A stretch of DNA of 13,318 bases from an uncultured cyanobacterium (GTDB lineage Bacteria > Cyanobacteriota > Cyanobacteriia > Cyanobacteriales > Geitlerinemataceae). The DNA is taken from contig CAKZKB010000687.1 in assembly GCA_937121005.1 (NCBI GenBank), positions 1 through 13,318 on the forward strand, written 5' to 3'. Both the position numbers and the translations under genes were made by a program. This document shows, one piece after another, positions 6,398 through 12,960 of the stretch. The notes beneath the pieces are model-generated. The model had not been told where the DNA came from, searched no databases, and saw only the letters and a program-made list of their open reading frames with translations. The stretch's first letter is position 1, and each line of letters opens with the position of its first letter.

Positions 6398-6658
6398 CTA
6401 TTCGTCCGTCCGCTCCAACGACGTGTTAGCCGGCGCTGTAGGAGCAAGAGCTTGGTTATCTCGCATCACTCGGATCAGAAATCGTAATGCCTCATTAACT
6501 GCATCGGCGCTGGGAAACATCTCTGCGACATCAGGTTCTAATCGCACTGTTGTTTCACCAAAACTTTTTCTTCCCGGACCTAACCTCCTGACCCGTAAGC
6601 TCTGCAAGTCATACTCTGTCCGTAGATCGTCTTCCATTTCTAGCTTATCCCTCTTCAT
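6398..6658 (-). CDS. Antitoxin of the BrnT-type toxin (BrnA-like position)
   Basis: An 86-aa protein encoded after and overlapping the BrnT-like toxin gene by 14 bp. It contains LRTEYDLQSLRVRRLGPGRK followed by TTVRLEPDVAEMFPSADAVNEALRFLIRV, which looks like a ribbon-helix-helix-type or comparable small DNA-binding fold (short basic strand, then two helices). Such antitoxins bind the toxin and autoregulate the operon. The ATG at 6656-6658 is chosen (MKRDKLEMEDD); a second ATG at 6637 (MEDDLRTEYD) resembles the usual start of related antitoxins and is a good alternative. It differs from the classical DUF4415 BrnA, so only the role is assigned. The C-terminal tail LAPTAPANTSLERTDE is probably disordered. 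Confidence 0.75.
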   Translation of the reverse strand: MKRDKLEMEDDLRTEYDLQSLRVRRLGPGRKSFGETTVRLEPDVAEMFPSADAVNEALRFLIRVMRDNQALAPTAPANTSLERTDE

Positions 6659-6917
6659 AGGCTTTTTGCTCGATTCGTGTGACTTCTCTAGCACTGATGA
6701 GGCGAATTGAATCTCCTCTTTCTGTGTACGATACAATCAACAATCGTCCTCGACTTGACTCCCCAAGAATGAGGTATCGCGCCTCGTCCTCAGAGTGGTC
6801 TGGATCGTAAAAGTCAACATAGAGAGGATCGTCAAAGACAGTTTTTGCTTCCTCAAATGAGACTTCATGCTTTGATAGGTTGCTTGCCGCCTTATTTTCG
6901 TTCCACTCAAACTGCAT
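6645..6917 (-). CDS. brnT: BrnT-family ribonuclease toxin (DUF497)
   Basis: A 90-aa RelE-fold toxin of the BrnT/DUF497 family, which cleaves RNA and is neutralised by its partner. The family pattern is clear: MQFEWNENKAASNLSKH near the N terminus, VSFEEAKTVFDDPL, DPDHSEDEARYLILG, GRLLIVSYTERG and the C-terminal RLISAREVTRIEQKAYEE. The start ATG at 6915-6917 is chosen because family members begin MxFEWD/N; an upstream in-frame start at 6965 would add 16 residues without family support. No clear ribosome site is seen. The toxin-first order is normal for BrnTA. Confidence 0.9.
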   Translation of the reverse strand: MQFEWNENKAASNLSKHEVSFEEAKTVFDDPLYVDFYDPDHSEDEARYLILGESSRGRLLIVSYTERGDSIRLISAREVTRIEQKAYEEG

Positions 6918-7050
6918 GAAAATAGCGTAATGCAAGGCCGCTTCACACGCCACCCAATTTATCAAAACTTAACATAGCATCTCCCAAATCGGTAGATCCA
7001 GTTTGGAGAAGGCGATTTTTCCGATCGCCTGCCACACTCAGGTATCGCCA

Positions 7051-7076
7051 ACACCTATTTTCTCATAGAGCGATCG
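7051..7076. repeat. Direct repeat, left copy, flanking the protease cassette
   Basis: ACACCTATTTT-C-TCATAGAGCGATCG matches 7859-7884 at 25 of 26 positions in the same orientation. The two copies bracket the retropepsin/small-protein pair, 808 bp apart. The surrounding non-coding stretch 6918-7157 also holds two related segments containing GTAGATCCA (6992-7000 and 7101-7109), the second within the palindrome GATCTGTAGATC (7098-7109). Confidence 0.8.
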
Positions 7077-7157
7077 TCACTTGAGGGGAACCGGAGATCT
7101 GTAGATCCACTTGGGGGAGAGGGATGCGATCGCCGCGATCGCGCTCGGTAAAGGATG

Positions 7158-7574
7158 TTACAATTTAGGACAGACCTCAAACATGAGTTGGGAGCGATAA
7201 AAACAGACATTAAATTCCAGGAAGAAATTCATTCGCCCTAATAGCAGAGGCACATCATCAGAAGAACTCCACGCGAATGCTAACCTTACAGGAGCAAAAT
7301 CAGCGATTTGAGCAGAAACAAGCAAACCACGAGCTTCTGCTGAAGCTAGGTTTCCACCTAGAGTTATAGATGTTGTCTGCTGCTCCCAAACTGCCCCAAG
7401 TTCGAGGCCCGCACTATAGGGTAAAGTATTAACGCTTGCACCTGTATCTAGCAAAGCTGAAACCCGGACAGTTGAACCTCGATGTATTAAAATCAATGGT
7501 AATTCCGGTAACACATCAGGAACGCCAAAGACATCCAATCTTTCTGTAAAATTGAATCGTCTAGCATTACGCAT
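7158..7574 (-). CDS. Retropepsin-like aspartic protease, single domain, 138 aa
   Basis: The catalytic motif LLDTGASVNTL is at 41-51 (nucleophile D43), preceded by a hydrophobic strand. Near the C terminus LLGRMNFFLEFNVCF matches the hydrophobic-hydrophobic-Gly motif that closes the retropepsin fold. One DTG per chain implies a homodimer as active enzyme, as in viral retropepsins. The chain carries no membrane anchor or signal peptide, so it is cytoplasmic. The gene overlaps the upstream small gene by 8 bp (ATGCGTAA), so the two are translationally coupled. Bacterial stand-alone retropepsin-like proteins are known but their substrates are mostly not. A role as protein-processing partner of the upstream gene product is inference. 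Confidence 0.82.
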   Translation of the reverse strand: MRNARRFNFTERLDVFGVPDVLPELPLILIHRGSTVRVSALLDTGASVNTLPYSAGLELGAVWEQQTTSITLGGNLASAEARGLLVSAQIADFAPVRLAFAWSSSDDVPLLLGRMNFFLEFNVCFYRSQLMFEVCPKL

Positions 7575-7782
7575 TGGAGTTAGGTGACTCCGATTCCAGC
7601 ATTTCAGCTAGTTGATGTGCTGCTTGGTGAGAATTTAGAGGCGACCAAACTGCGTAAGTCGCTCCTGGTTCTAAGGCCGATCCTTCCTCGCTTGCTAGCT
7701 CTGCAATCAAGAACTGCATCACTTTCAGCTTATCTGCACGGTTCAATTCTTTCAGAGCCGGAAATAGTTCTGTGACTGTCAT
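7567..7782 (-). CDS. Small antitoxin-sized protein upstream of the retropepsin, 71 aa
   Basis: An acidic, helical protein: MTVTELFPALKELNRADKLKVMQFLIAELASEE, then LEPGATYAVWSPLNSHQAAHQLAEMLE. The size, the N-terminal two-helix part and the downstream amphipathic helix resemble small antitoxin-like cyanobacterial proteins, but I do not recognise a named DNA-binding fold. The ATG at 7780-7782 is chosen; an upstream TTG at 7812 would sit inside the promoter -10. It is expressed from the promoter at 7812-7840 and overlaps the protease start by 8 bp. It may be a substrate, adaptor or inhibitor of the protease. Confidence 0.7.
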   Translation of the reverse strand: MTVTELFPALKELNRADKLKVMQFLIAELASEEGSALEPGATYAVWSPLNSHQAAHQLAEMLESESPNSNA

Positions 7783-7811
7783 AGGAGATGGAAAAATACT
7801 TAACCTTCTCA

Positions 7812-7840
7812 AGTATAATGCAAAGGCTATCGACTTGCAA
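7812..7840 (-). promoter_or_regulatory. Sigma70-type promoter of the small protein/retropepsin pair
   Basis: On the minus strand TTGCAA (7835-7840) is separated by exactly 17 bp from TATACT (7812-7817). Transcription should start near 7805, about 22 bases before the ATG at 7782. A partial second TTTGCAT occurs within the spacer, which might form part of an operator. Confidence 0.7.
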
Positions 7841-7858
7841 TAATTCCGATCGTCCGCT

Positions 7859-7884
7859 ACACCTATTTTTTCATAGAGCGATCG
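7859..7884. repeat. Direct repeat, right copy, flanking the protease cassette
   Basis: ACACCTATTTT-T-TCATAGAGCGATCG, one mismatch to 7051-7076. It lies just upstream of the promoter of the small gene and just before the sbtB 3' stem-loop. Confidence 0.8.
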
Positions 7885-7897
7885 CTCGAGTATTTTT

Positions 7898-7939
7898 AAC
7901 CCAGACTCCGCACATTCAGCAGGCTGCGGAATCTGGGTT
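7898..7939 (-). terminator. Long stem-loop downstream of sbtB
   Basis: AACCCAGA-c-TCCGCA (7898-7912) pairs with TGCGGA-a-TCTGGGTT (7925-7939): 14 pairs with one internal mismatch and a 12-base loop. It lies 19 bp after the sbtB stop. On the minus strand it is followed by AAAAATA rather than a T run, so it may act as an mRNA 3' stabiliser or separator from the islet rather than a classical intrinsic terminator. Confidence 0.5.
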
Positions 7940-7958
7940 CGATCGACTAGGCTTTGAA

Positions 7959-8276
7959 CTAGAACTTGTGCGCGTGCAGTACCTCCATCACGTCACAGAG
8001 ATAGGCGATACCCGAATAATCGTCAAAATACCGGGCTGCGACCTCATCGGAGATCTTCACCGCCATATCCCGATTGGGAGTGAGCACCTCGAACTTTATA
8101 TTCGAGTCGGTTTCAGAAACGGTAGGTTTTCCTGACGATCGCACGTTGCGACTGCCTTTACCGCCAGCCTCCACCACTGTATAACCCGAAGCCCCGGCTT
8201 CTTCGATAATTTTGGCGACTTTTTTGAGCAACAACTTTTCCGTGACGATGACGAGCTTGGCAGCTTTCTGAGTCAT
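7959..8276 (-). CDS. sbtB: SbtB, PII-like carbon-sensing regulator of bicarbonate uptake
   Basis: SbtB is a trimeric PII-like protein that senses adenine nucleotides (cAMP, AMP, ADP, ATP) and controls the Na+-dependent bicarbonate transporter SbtA. Visible family features: KLVIVTEKLLLKKVAKIIEEAG (first strand and helix), the nucleotide-binding T-loop base GGKGSRNVRSSG (38-49, with R43 and R46), IKFEVLT, and RYFDDYSGIAYLC. At 105 residues it stops at HAHKF and lacks the C-terminal redox loop CGPxGC found in some homologues such as Synechocystis. The start ATG has a good ribosome site (GAGAGG, 8-9 bases upstream). sbtA is not in the window. The gene is co-directional with mrp but 390 bp separate them, so it probably has its own promoter. 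Confidence 0.94.
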   Translation of the reverse strand: MTQKAAKLVIVTEKLLLKKVAKIIEEAGASGYTVVEAGGKGSRNVRSSGKPTVSETDSNIKFEVLTPNRDMAVKISDEVAARYFDDYSGIAYLCDVMEVLHAHKF

Positions 8277-8408
8277 GTTAGTTACCTCTCGATGTGTGTC
8301 GTGTTTCTGGTTCGCCTGACGTTGATGTAGGCGAAGAAGTCATTGGCCGAGACCGAATGCCGTGAATGGGAAAAATCACGTCAGAACTAACTCTTTATGG
8401 TGGTGCTA

Positions 8409-8430
8409 GATGATGAATTCAGACATCATC
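8409..8430. promoter_or_regulatory. Perfect 7-bp inverted repeat upstream of sbtB
   Basis: GATGATG (8409-8415) and CATCATC (8424-8430) are separated by 8 bases, about 133 bp before the sbtB start. Its symmetry is suited to a dimeric regulator. I cannot match it to a known carbon-response operator such as those of CmpR or NdhR/CcmR. Confidence 0.35.
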
Positions 8431-8525
8431 ATTACCAGCTTAAATACAGTCGTTCTCGAACTAATATTATCGTAGCACGATCGGGCTTTAATTTTGTCAT
8501 ATTCAAACCCAAAACTTACCCTTCA

Positions 8526-8591
8526 AAGCCCCTCTCCGAGATCCCCCTTCCGTCCCCCTTAATAAGTCGAACGAGGGGTTTGGGGTGAGGG
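8526..8591. repeat. GAGGGG-type dispersed hairpin repeat
   Basis: AAGCCCCTC (8526-8534) pairs with GAGGGGTTT (8573-8581) with one G-U pair, followed by GGGGTGAGGG. Segments of the type GAGGGGTTTGGGGTGAGGG are common intergenic repeats in cyanobacteria. It lies in the long interval behind mrpB. Confidence 0.55.
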
Positions 8592-8665
8592 CGATTTCAT
8601 CGCTGTCGCGCCTCACGTTAAAGTCGGGTTTGCGCGCCCGAGACGATCGCAAAATGAAGATCCGG

Positions 8666-9328
8666 TCATAACAATCCCCGATAGCGAATAAAGAGTAAAA
8701 TAATTGCCCACGACCCCAAGGTAACTTTGATGGCAACCAGGATGTTGAGTATGGGAATGATGCCGCCACTCACCAGCGATCCTAATTCTCCGCTAGCCAA
8801 TTCCACTCCACTTAGCGTCATGGCTGCCAGAACAATGAAAATCAGCACAGAAATCTTCTCTAAGATGGTCGCGCGCCAACGCTTGTAAATTCCTTGCATC
8901 CGTTCTGGGGAAGAGGTAATCGCCACCAACCCAATTGCCGTTCCGCCAGCGACACCCGCCGCAAATCCCCCACCCGGACTGAGGTGGCCGCGAATGGCCA
9001 GTTCGATACTCACCAATGCCGAAATCGTCGCACCGAGACGGGCCAGGACGATCGACGGTCGATCGGTGAATTGATAGATCGTACAAAACGGTTGTTCGTT
9101 CGCCAGCAAAAATCGCACCCCCATGATGGCGATCGTAAAGACCACGACCTCAAAAATCGTGTCGTAGAGGCGATTTCTGAAAATGATGCCGGACACGGCA
9201 TTGGGCACGCCACTGTCGCGGACGACCAACTCGACGATCGACACTTCGGATAAATCGAGGGTCAAATGGGGCATGACCAGCATTTTGACATACAGGGCAA
9301 TGCCCGCAGCAAGGTAAATCCATTTCAT
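8666..9328 (-). CDS. mrpB: Mrp Na+/H+ antiporter subunit B with MbhE-like N-terminal part
   Basis: A 220-aa membrane protein in two parts. Residues 1-80 contain VPNAVSGIIFRNRLYDTIFE (42-60), the signature of MbhE-like segments that lie at the C terminus of long MrpA proteins. Residues 90-220 are the MnhB domain with RGHLSPGGGFAAG (113-125) and four membrane helices. Its start overlaps the mrpA stop (ATGA). It is the last gene of the operon. It works in the plasma membrane as part of the multi-subunit antiporter that expels Na+ using the proton gradient. Confidence 0.9.
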   Translation of the reverse strand: MKWIYLAAGIALYVKMLVMPHLTLDLSEVSIVELVVRDSGVPNAVSGIIFRNRLYDTIFEVVVFTIAIMGVRFLLANEQPFCTIYQFTDRPSIVLARLGATISALVSIELAIRGHLSPGGGFAAGVAGGTAIGLVAITSSPERMQGIYKRWRATILEKISVLIFIVLAAMTLSGVELASGELGSLVSGGIIPILNILVAIKVTLGSWAIILLFIRYRGLL

Positions 9329-9963
9329 CGGTGTGCCTCCTCTAAGTCCGGTGCTTTTTGCTTAGATACTGGGTTGTCGAGTAGTTTTTGATAAGTCAGG
9401 TGGGTTATCGGGATCGAAAGTTCCGATTGCAGGATCTCGTAAAGGCGTTGAATGCGAGTTGTCGTCTGGTAGAGGGGTTTTTCGGCATCCCCATTGACCG
9501 AGCTCGCCTCTTCCGGTTCTAGAGGCGATCGCCGCACGCAAATCGTATGCACTTCTCGATTCGTTAAGGCTCGGCGTAAAGACTGGGGACTGGCATAAGA
9601 CGTTAATTCCAGCCGCATATGGTGTTTGTGCAAAATGGTGCGGAATTCATCAGTCAGTCGTGCAAACTGGGGATCGTTTTTTGTCTTCTCCTCTGCTTCC
9701 ATTGCCCCATCTGCGAGTATTCCTAACCGCATTACCAGAGAGGAACGCACTGCCACCGCATAAAGCATCATCGTTAGCATTGTCCCCACCAAGGCTTCGG
9801 TCAGGGCCACATCTGCCGCTCCCAAAACCGCATAAACCAAAGCGGAAACGGCTCCCAAGATACCGCGAAGCACGAGGGCGTGATAAGGATTAACTTGGAA
9901 CAATTGCACGATCGCCGTCAAGGGCAGTAGGGCGATGATGATGTAGAGATAAAGATCGTCCAT
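9325..9963 (-). CDS. mrpA: Short MrpA subunit (DUF4040/MbhD-like)
   Basis: A 212-aa protein that corresponds only to the C-terminal MbhD-like portion of the ~800-aa MrpA of firmicutes. Three membrane helices (about 4-22, 29-50, 55-75) include GAADVALTEALVG (48-60) with the acidic residues D51 and E56, which match ion-path residues of the family. The NuoL-like antiporter domain is absent. Residues 80-212 are hydrophilic (FRTILHKHHMRLELTSYASPQSLRRAL and an acidic linker) and not found in typical MbhD. It lies 2 bp after mrpG. Short A subunits are known in cyanobacterial Mrp operons with this gene order. Confidence 0.85.
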   Translation of the reverse strand: MDDLYLYIIIALLPLTAIVQLFQVNPYHALVLRGILGAVSALVYAVLGAADVALTEALVGTMLTMMLYAVAVRSSLVMRLGILADGAMEAEEKTKNDPQFARLTDEFRTILHKHHMRLELTSYASPQSLRRALTNREVHTICVRRSPLEPEEASSVNGDAEKPLYQTTTRIQRLYEILQSELSIPITHLTYQKLLDNPVSKQKAPDLEEAHR

Positions 9964-9965
9964 GG

Positions 9966-10235
9966 CTAGTTTTTACTACTCGAACAATATGCCAGCACGT
10001 ACCCTAGCACCGTATTCCAAATGGTTAAGGAAATGAGAGCCAGGATCAGTAGCGGCCATTCACTGGGAATCTGTAACAGTAACCCGACGACGATACTCAT
10101 CGAACCCAGGGTATCGGCTACCGAAAGACTGTGAAGTTTAAACAAAACCGAGCGATCGCCCAACAGGGGAAAAGTCCCCCAAAACCAGAAAACGATCCCA
10201 ATCCCGATACAGGTATAACTTAGTATGTTAACCAT
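9966..10235 (-). CDS. mrpG: Mrp antiporter subunit G
   Basis: A small 89-aa membrane protein with three helices. The MrpG signature is present as KLHSLSVADTLGS (H35, ADTLG 40-44). It lies 3 bp after mrpF and 2 bp before mrpA. It is required for assembly of the antiporter in characterised systems, but has no known catalytic residue. Confidence 0.9.
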   Translation of the reverse strand: MVNILSYTCIGIGIVFWFWGTFPLLGDRSVLFKLHSLSVADTLGSMSIVVGLLLQIPSEWPLLILALISLTIWNTVLGYVLAYCSSSKN

Positions 10236-10238
10236 TGT

Positions 10239-10499
10239 TCACCCCTTACCTAAATCGCTCATGCGTTTGAGGATATGCGCTAGCAACATTAATGCTGCAT
10301 TTCCGACGCTCAAGATAATCACCCCAACCACCCCGAGCATCCAATCATCCCGCAAAACCGAGACAACCAAAATCATAATCGAGGTTTTAGTAGCAATACT
10401 GGCAAAGGCTAACATTTTCTGCCAGATATCCTCATCTTGCCAGGCCTCGTAGATGGGAATGAGTAGCGCCAGAATCATGGTAATTAAGATCGAGTTCAT
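10239..10499 (-). CDS. mrpF: Mrp antiporter subunit F
   Basis: An 86-aa protein with three membrane helices (about 3-18, 29-48, 53-75). The usual loop (GPTxxDRVxA in many MrpF proteins) is here replaced by DEDIWQKMLAFASIATKTSI, retaining position and acidic start only, so family assignment rests on size, topology and operon position. The start overlaps the mrpE stop by 4 bp. Confidence 0.85.
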   Translation of the reverse strand: MNSILITMILALLIPIYEAWQDEDIWQKMLAFASIATKTSIMILVVSVLRDDWMLGVVGVIILSVGNAALMLLAHILKRMSDLGKG

Positions 10500-10885
10500 G
10501 AGTTGCGCCTCCGTTCTACCCGATGGACTTCATACCATCCATGTTCGTGATATTTGAGAACAATTGTTTTGGGGGTGAAGGTAATCAAAAAGATATCTAG
10601 AAAAATCAGTCCGGGGGTTCGTCCGGGTTTGACTCGCTCCATCGTCACCGCTTCTTGGTTGTGGGGACGGAGCATGATTTCAACCGCCTCAAGATACGCT
10701 TGGGGAAGCGCGACTAGGGTTTCCCAAAGGGCATGGAGCCAATCTCTTAGCGCCCCTGGGGATGTGGAGCCGCGCGGCAAAAGCAGGGCGATCGCCACCC
10801 CGATCGCGATATTGGCAAGACTCAAATCAGCAGTGAGCAAAAACCAGATTGCCAGTCGCAACAGTAGATTTAGATAGCCAATCAT
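10496..10885 (-). CDS. mrpE: Mrp antiporter subunit E
   Basis: A 129-aa MnhE-family protein: two N-terminal membrane helices (2-17, 21-38), then ALPQAYLEAVEIMLRPHNQEA and the C-terminal cytoplasmic part ITFTPKTIVLKYHEHGWYEVHRVER. The ATG at 10883-10885 overlaps the mrpD stop (ATGA), and this agrees with the family's usual N terminus. A longer frame from 11011 would add 42 non-homologous residues inside mrpD, and is rejected. Confidence 0.9.
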   Translation of the reverse strand: MIGYLNLLLRLAIWFLLTADLSLANIAIGVAIALLLPRGSTSPGALRDWLHALWETLVALPQAYLEAVEIMLRPHNQEAVTMERVKPGRTPGLIFLDIFLITFTPKTIVLKYHEHGWYEVHRVERRRNS

Positions 10886-12309
10886 GCCAGCCTCATCCAA
10901 AACAGTAGGATTAGTATTAGACTCATCACCCCAATCAGATGCTCGAATTTTTCGATCGTGCGGGGTAGCTCGATCGCGGAGCGTCGAAACAGCACAAAAT
11001 AGGCGAGCCAACCCAGACCGACGATGGCGAGAGCTTTAGCAATTTTGGCGACGGTGTAGGCTTCTAAATACACCCCACTCGCGGCGATCGTTCCAGTCAG
11101 CAAAAGGACGATCGCCGGCCAGATTCCCGGTTTAACTGCCTTGACATTCCCGTGCGGAAGAAAGATAAACTTGGCAAACACGATCGCGGTTCCGACTGAG
11201 GCAATATTCAAGGCGATCGCTTGCCAAGGCATAACACTGTTTAAGGTCAACGCTTTCGCCCCAAAACCAGACAGCAAGGGAAAGCCCGAAATCGACAAGC
11301 TCGCAATTACGATCGCGATCCAGAGCTTAGTATCGATGGGCTGGGTCTGTAATTCTTTAAAGTTTCGACTGGGTAATGTCCCAGCCATTAAAAAGAGCGC
11401 TGATTTTGCCAGTCCGTGAGACAGGGCATAAAAACCTGCCGCCGCCGGAGCCGCGAGGACAAAACCCAATTGCGAAATTGTACTCAACGCGAGCGTCCGC
11501 TTGCTATCTTGCTCGAAGATGGCGTAGATAACGCCTAAAAACGCTGTCCCCACTGCAAACGGGCTCAGAATCGGAGCGACTTCTTCGACGATCGACGCAC
11601 AGCGCACGAGCGGAAACACCCCTGCTTTGACAACCACTCCCGACAGCAACGCCGACACGGGCGACTCGGCTTCGGAGTGGGTTAACGGGAGCCACAGTCC
11701 CGATACAAAAATCCCTCCCTTTGTCAAGAGTCCCACAAAGATCAGGGCCAGGGCTTCAATGGGTGCATTGCCCAATCCTGAAAAGGCAAAGGAATGGTTT
11801 GCCTGGTAGACGAGCACTGCGCCGACGAGGTAAAACAACATGGCGGTGTTGCTGACGAACAGATAGCGCAATGCCACCCAAATAGAGCGATCGCTGCGGG
11901 GATAGGCAATCAAGAGAAATGCGGCAATCCCGATCACCTCTAACGCAACGTATAAGCTGATGAAATCCGCACAAATAAACGTGGCGTTGACGCTACCGTG
12001 CAAGATACTGGCTTGGGCGTAAAAAAATGCCGACTTGCCCGTATTCCAACAGTAAAGAACGACCGCCGCCGTCACCAGAGCGTTGGTCAAGATGAAGAAA
12101 CCGCTTAAGGGATCGGCGATTAAGGTGACTCCGAAGCTATCGAGTAACTCTAGAGTTAGGGACGATTGCCCGACAAGAAGCTGTAACGCATATCCCAAAG
12201 AAACGAAGGATACACCAAGAGCCAAATAGCGATCGACTCTGGGGAGCAGATAAATGACGAACCCTACAAAAAGCGGTAGTGCGAGCCAGGTAATGGTTAG
12301 AGCGATCAT
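10882..12309 (-). CDS. mrpD: Mrp antiporter subunit D (NuoN/NuoM-like proton/sodium channel)
   Basis: A 475-aa polytopic protein of the complex I antiporter family with about 14 membrane helices. Key residues are in place: E124 in YVALEVIG (conserved TM5 glutamate), K197 in LLTKGG, H211 in LPLTHSEAESPVSALLSG, and K228 in VVVKAGVFPL. These form the ion-translocation path. Since the A subunit lacks its NuoL-like part, MrpD is the only full antiporter-like subunit visible here. The start overlaps the mrpC stop by 4 bp. It might be annotated as NdhD-like, as homologues in Synechocystis are, but the operon context identifies it as Mrp. Confidence 0.93.
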   Translation of the reverse strand: MIALTITWLALPLFVGFVIYLLPRVDRYLALGVSFVSLGYALQLLVGQSSLTLELLDSFGVTLIADPLSGFFILTNALVTAAVVLYCWNTGKSAFFYAQASILHGSVNATFICADFISLYVALEVIGIAAFLLIAYPRSDRSIWVALRYLFVSNTAMLFYLVGAVLVYQANHSFAFSGLGNAPIEALALIFVGLLTKGGIFVSGLWLPLTHSEAESPVSALLSGVVVKAGVFPLVRCASIVEEVAPILSPFAVGTAFLGVIYAIFEQDSKRTLALSTISQLGFVLAAPAAAGFYALSHGLAKSALFLMAGTLPSRNFKELQTQPIDTKLWIAIVIASLSISGFPLLSGFGAKALTLNSVMPWQAIALNIASVGTAIVFAKFIFLPHGNVKAVKPGIWPAIVLLLTGTIAASGVYLEAYTVAKIAKALAIVGLGWLAYFVLFRRSAIELPRTIEKFEHLIGVMSLILILLFWMRLA

Positions 12310-12641
12310 GGAGTGTTGTTTTTCTCGATCTCCGAGCTTTCTAGGGTTGGGTTATCCTTGGCCAGCTTCATGACACCGACCAACATCAGGGACTGAATCG
12401 AAAGACCGATGACGATCGCCGTCAAGATCACTGCTTGGGGAACGGGGTCGGCGTACTCGCCCGTATGAGCGTTTGAAACAATCGGGGTAAATAATCCACT
12501 GCGCGAGGCCACGAGCACGTAATAGGCGACGACTCCCGTACTCATGACATCCATGGAGATCAGCTTCATCACCAAGTTTTCTTTAAAGATGATGCCGAAA
12601 AATCCACACAAAACCGTTGCAAATATAAATGCTTCTAACAT
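12306..12641 (-). CDS. mrpC: Mrp antiporter subunit C (NuoK-like)
   Basis: A 111-aa protein with three membrane helices, of the NuoK/MnhC family. Visible markers: IFKENLVMKLISMDVMSTGVVAYYV (helix 2 region) and DPVPQAVILTAIVIGLSIQSLMLVGV (helix 3, with the family's DPxPQAxxLTAIVI motif). It is the first gene of the mrp operon. A HIP1 octamer lies at 12643-12650, just before the ATG, where a Shine-Dalgarno would be expected; only CAGG is present beyond it. Confidence 0.93.
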   Translation of the reverse strand: MLEAFIFATVLCGFFGIIFKENLVMKLISMDVMSTGVVAYYVLVASRSGLFTPIVSNAHTGEYADPVPQAVILTAIVIGLSIQSLMLVGVMKLAKDNPTLESSEIEKNNTP

Positions 12642-12691
12642 GGCGATCGCCTGTTGGGTGGGTAAGGATCGGGTAAGAGGTAGTTTACATA

Positions 12692-12838
12692 TTACCTGAT
12701 GACCGGCCAGATCTTGACTTCACAGTTGGCCGTAGAGACCTCCTGGGGTTGCCAAGTCCATGAGTTGGCGACGGGGGACGACTCGACGATCGCCAAGGAC
12801 GCGCTGTCGGGCGGCCCGCCGCTTACATAGGCTCGAAT
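12692..12838 (-). pseudogene. Coding-like remnant upstream of mrpC (C-terminal fragment)
   Basis: A frame open from a stop at 12839-12841 to a TAA at 12692-12694 encodes 48 residues including AYVSGGPPDSASLAIVESS, WTWQPQEV and ANCEVKIWPVIR. It is rich in beta-strand-type residues and looks like a genuine protein C terminus, but there is no ATG, GTG or TTG until deep in the fragment. It lies 50 bp before mrpC in the same orientation, so it may be the remains of a gene that once led the operon. I do not recognise the family. The upstream side is occupied by dispersed repeats. Confidence 0.45.
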
Positions 12839-12887
12839 CTATGCAAGGTTATCTTTCTATGTAGCTCAGTCTATCCTAAAAAGGTGT

Positions 12888-12934
12888 CAGTCGCTTCGCT
12901 CCAATTCAAAATTCAAAATTCAGAATTCAAAATT
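12888..12934. repeat. 20-bp repeat (copy 2) running into a heptamer array
   Basis: CAGTCGCTTCGCTCCAATTC (12888-12907) is identical to 5153-5172. It merges with four ATTCAAA-type heptamers (12904-12910, 12911-12917, 12918-12924 with one change, 12925-12931) and a partial fifth. Confidence 0.85.
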
Positions 12935-12960
12935 AAGCCTATGTGCTACGCCAACGACAA

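Larger units (their letters stand above)
8277..8665. other. Non-coding interval between mrpB and sbtB
   Basis: No convincing gene is seen in these 389 bp. It should hold the sbtB promoter and leader and the end of the mrp transcript. A weak hairpin TCGGG/CCCGA near 8624-8642 followed on the minus strand by CTTTAACG is the best candidate for ending mrp. The inverted repeat and the G-rich repeat inside are listed separately. Confidence 0.6.

Noticed and set aside
6918..6965. Upstream start for the BrnT toxin
   Set aside because: The extra 16 residues do not belong to the DUF497 family, whose members begin at MxFEWD/N.
8397..8588. 63-codon plus-strand frame between sbtB and mrpB
   Set aside because: No ribosome site, atypical composition, and its end lies in the GAGGGG-type dispersed repeat.
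10886..11011. Longer N terminus for mrpE starting at 11011
   Set aside because: It lies wholly inside mrpD in another frame and lacks similarity to MnhE; the ATGA overlap at 10882-10885 gives the normal family length.
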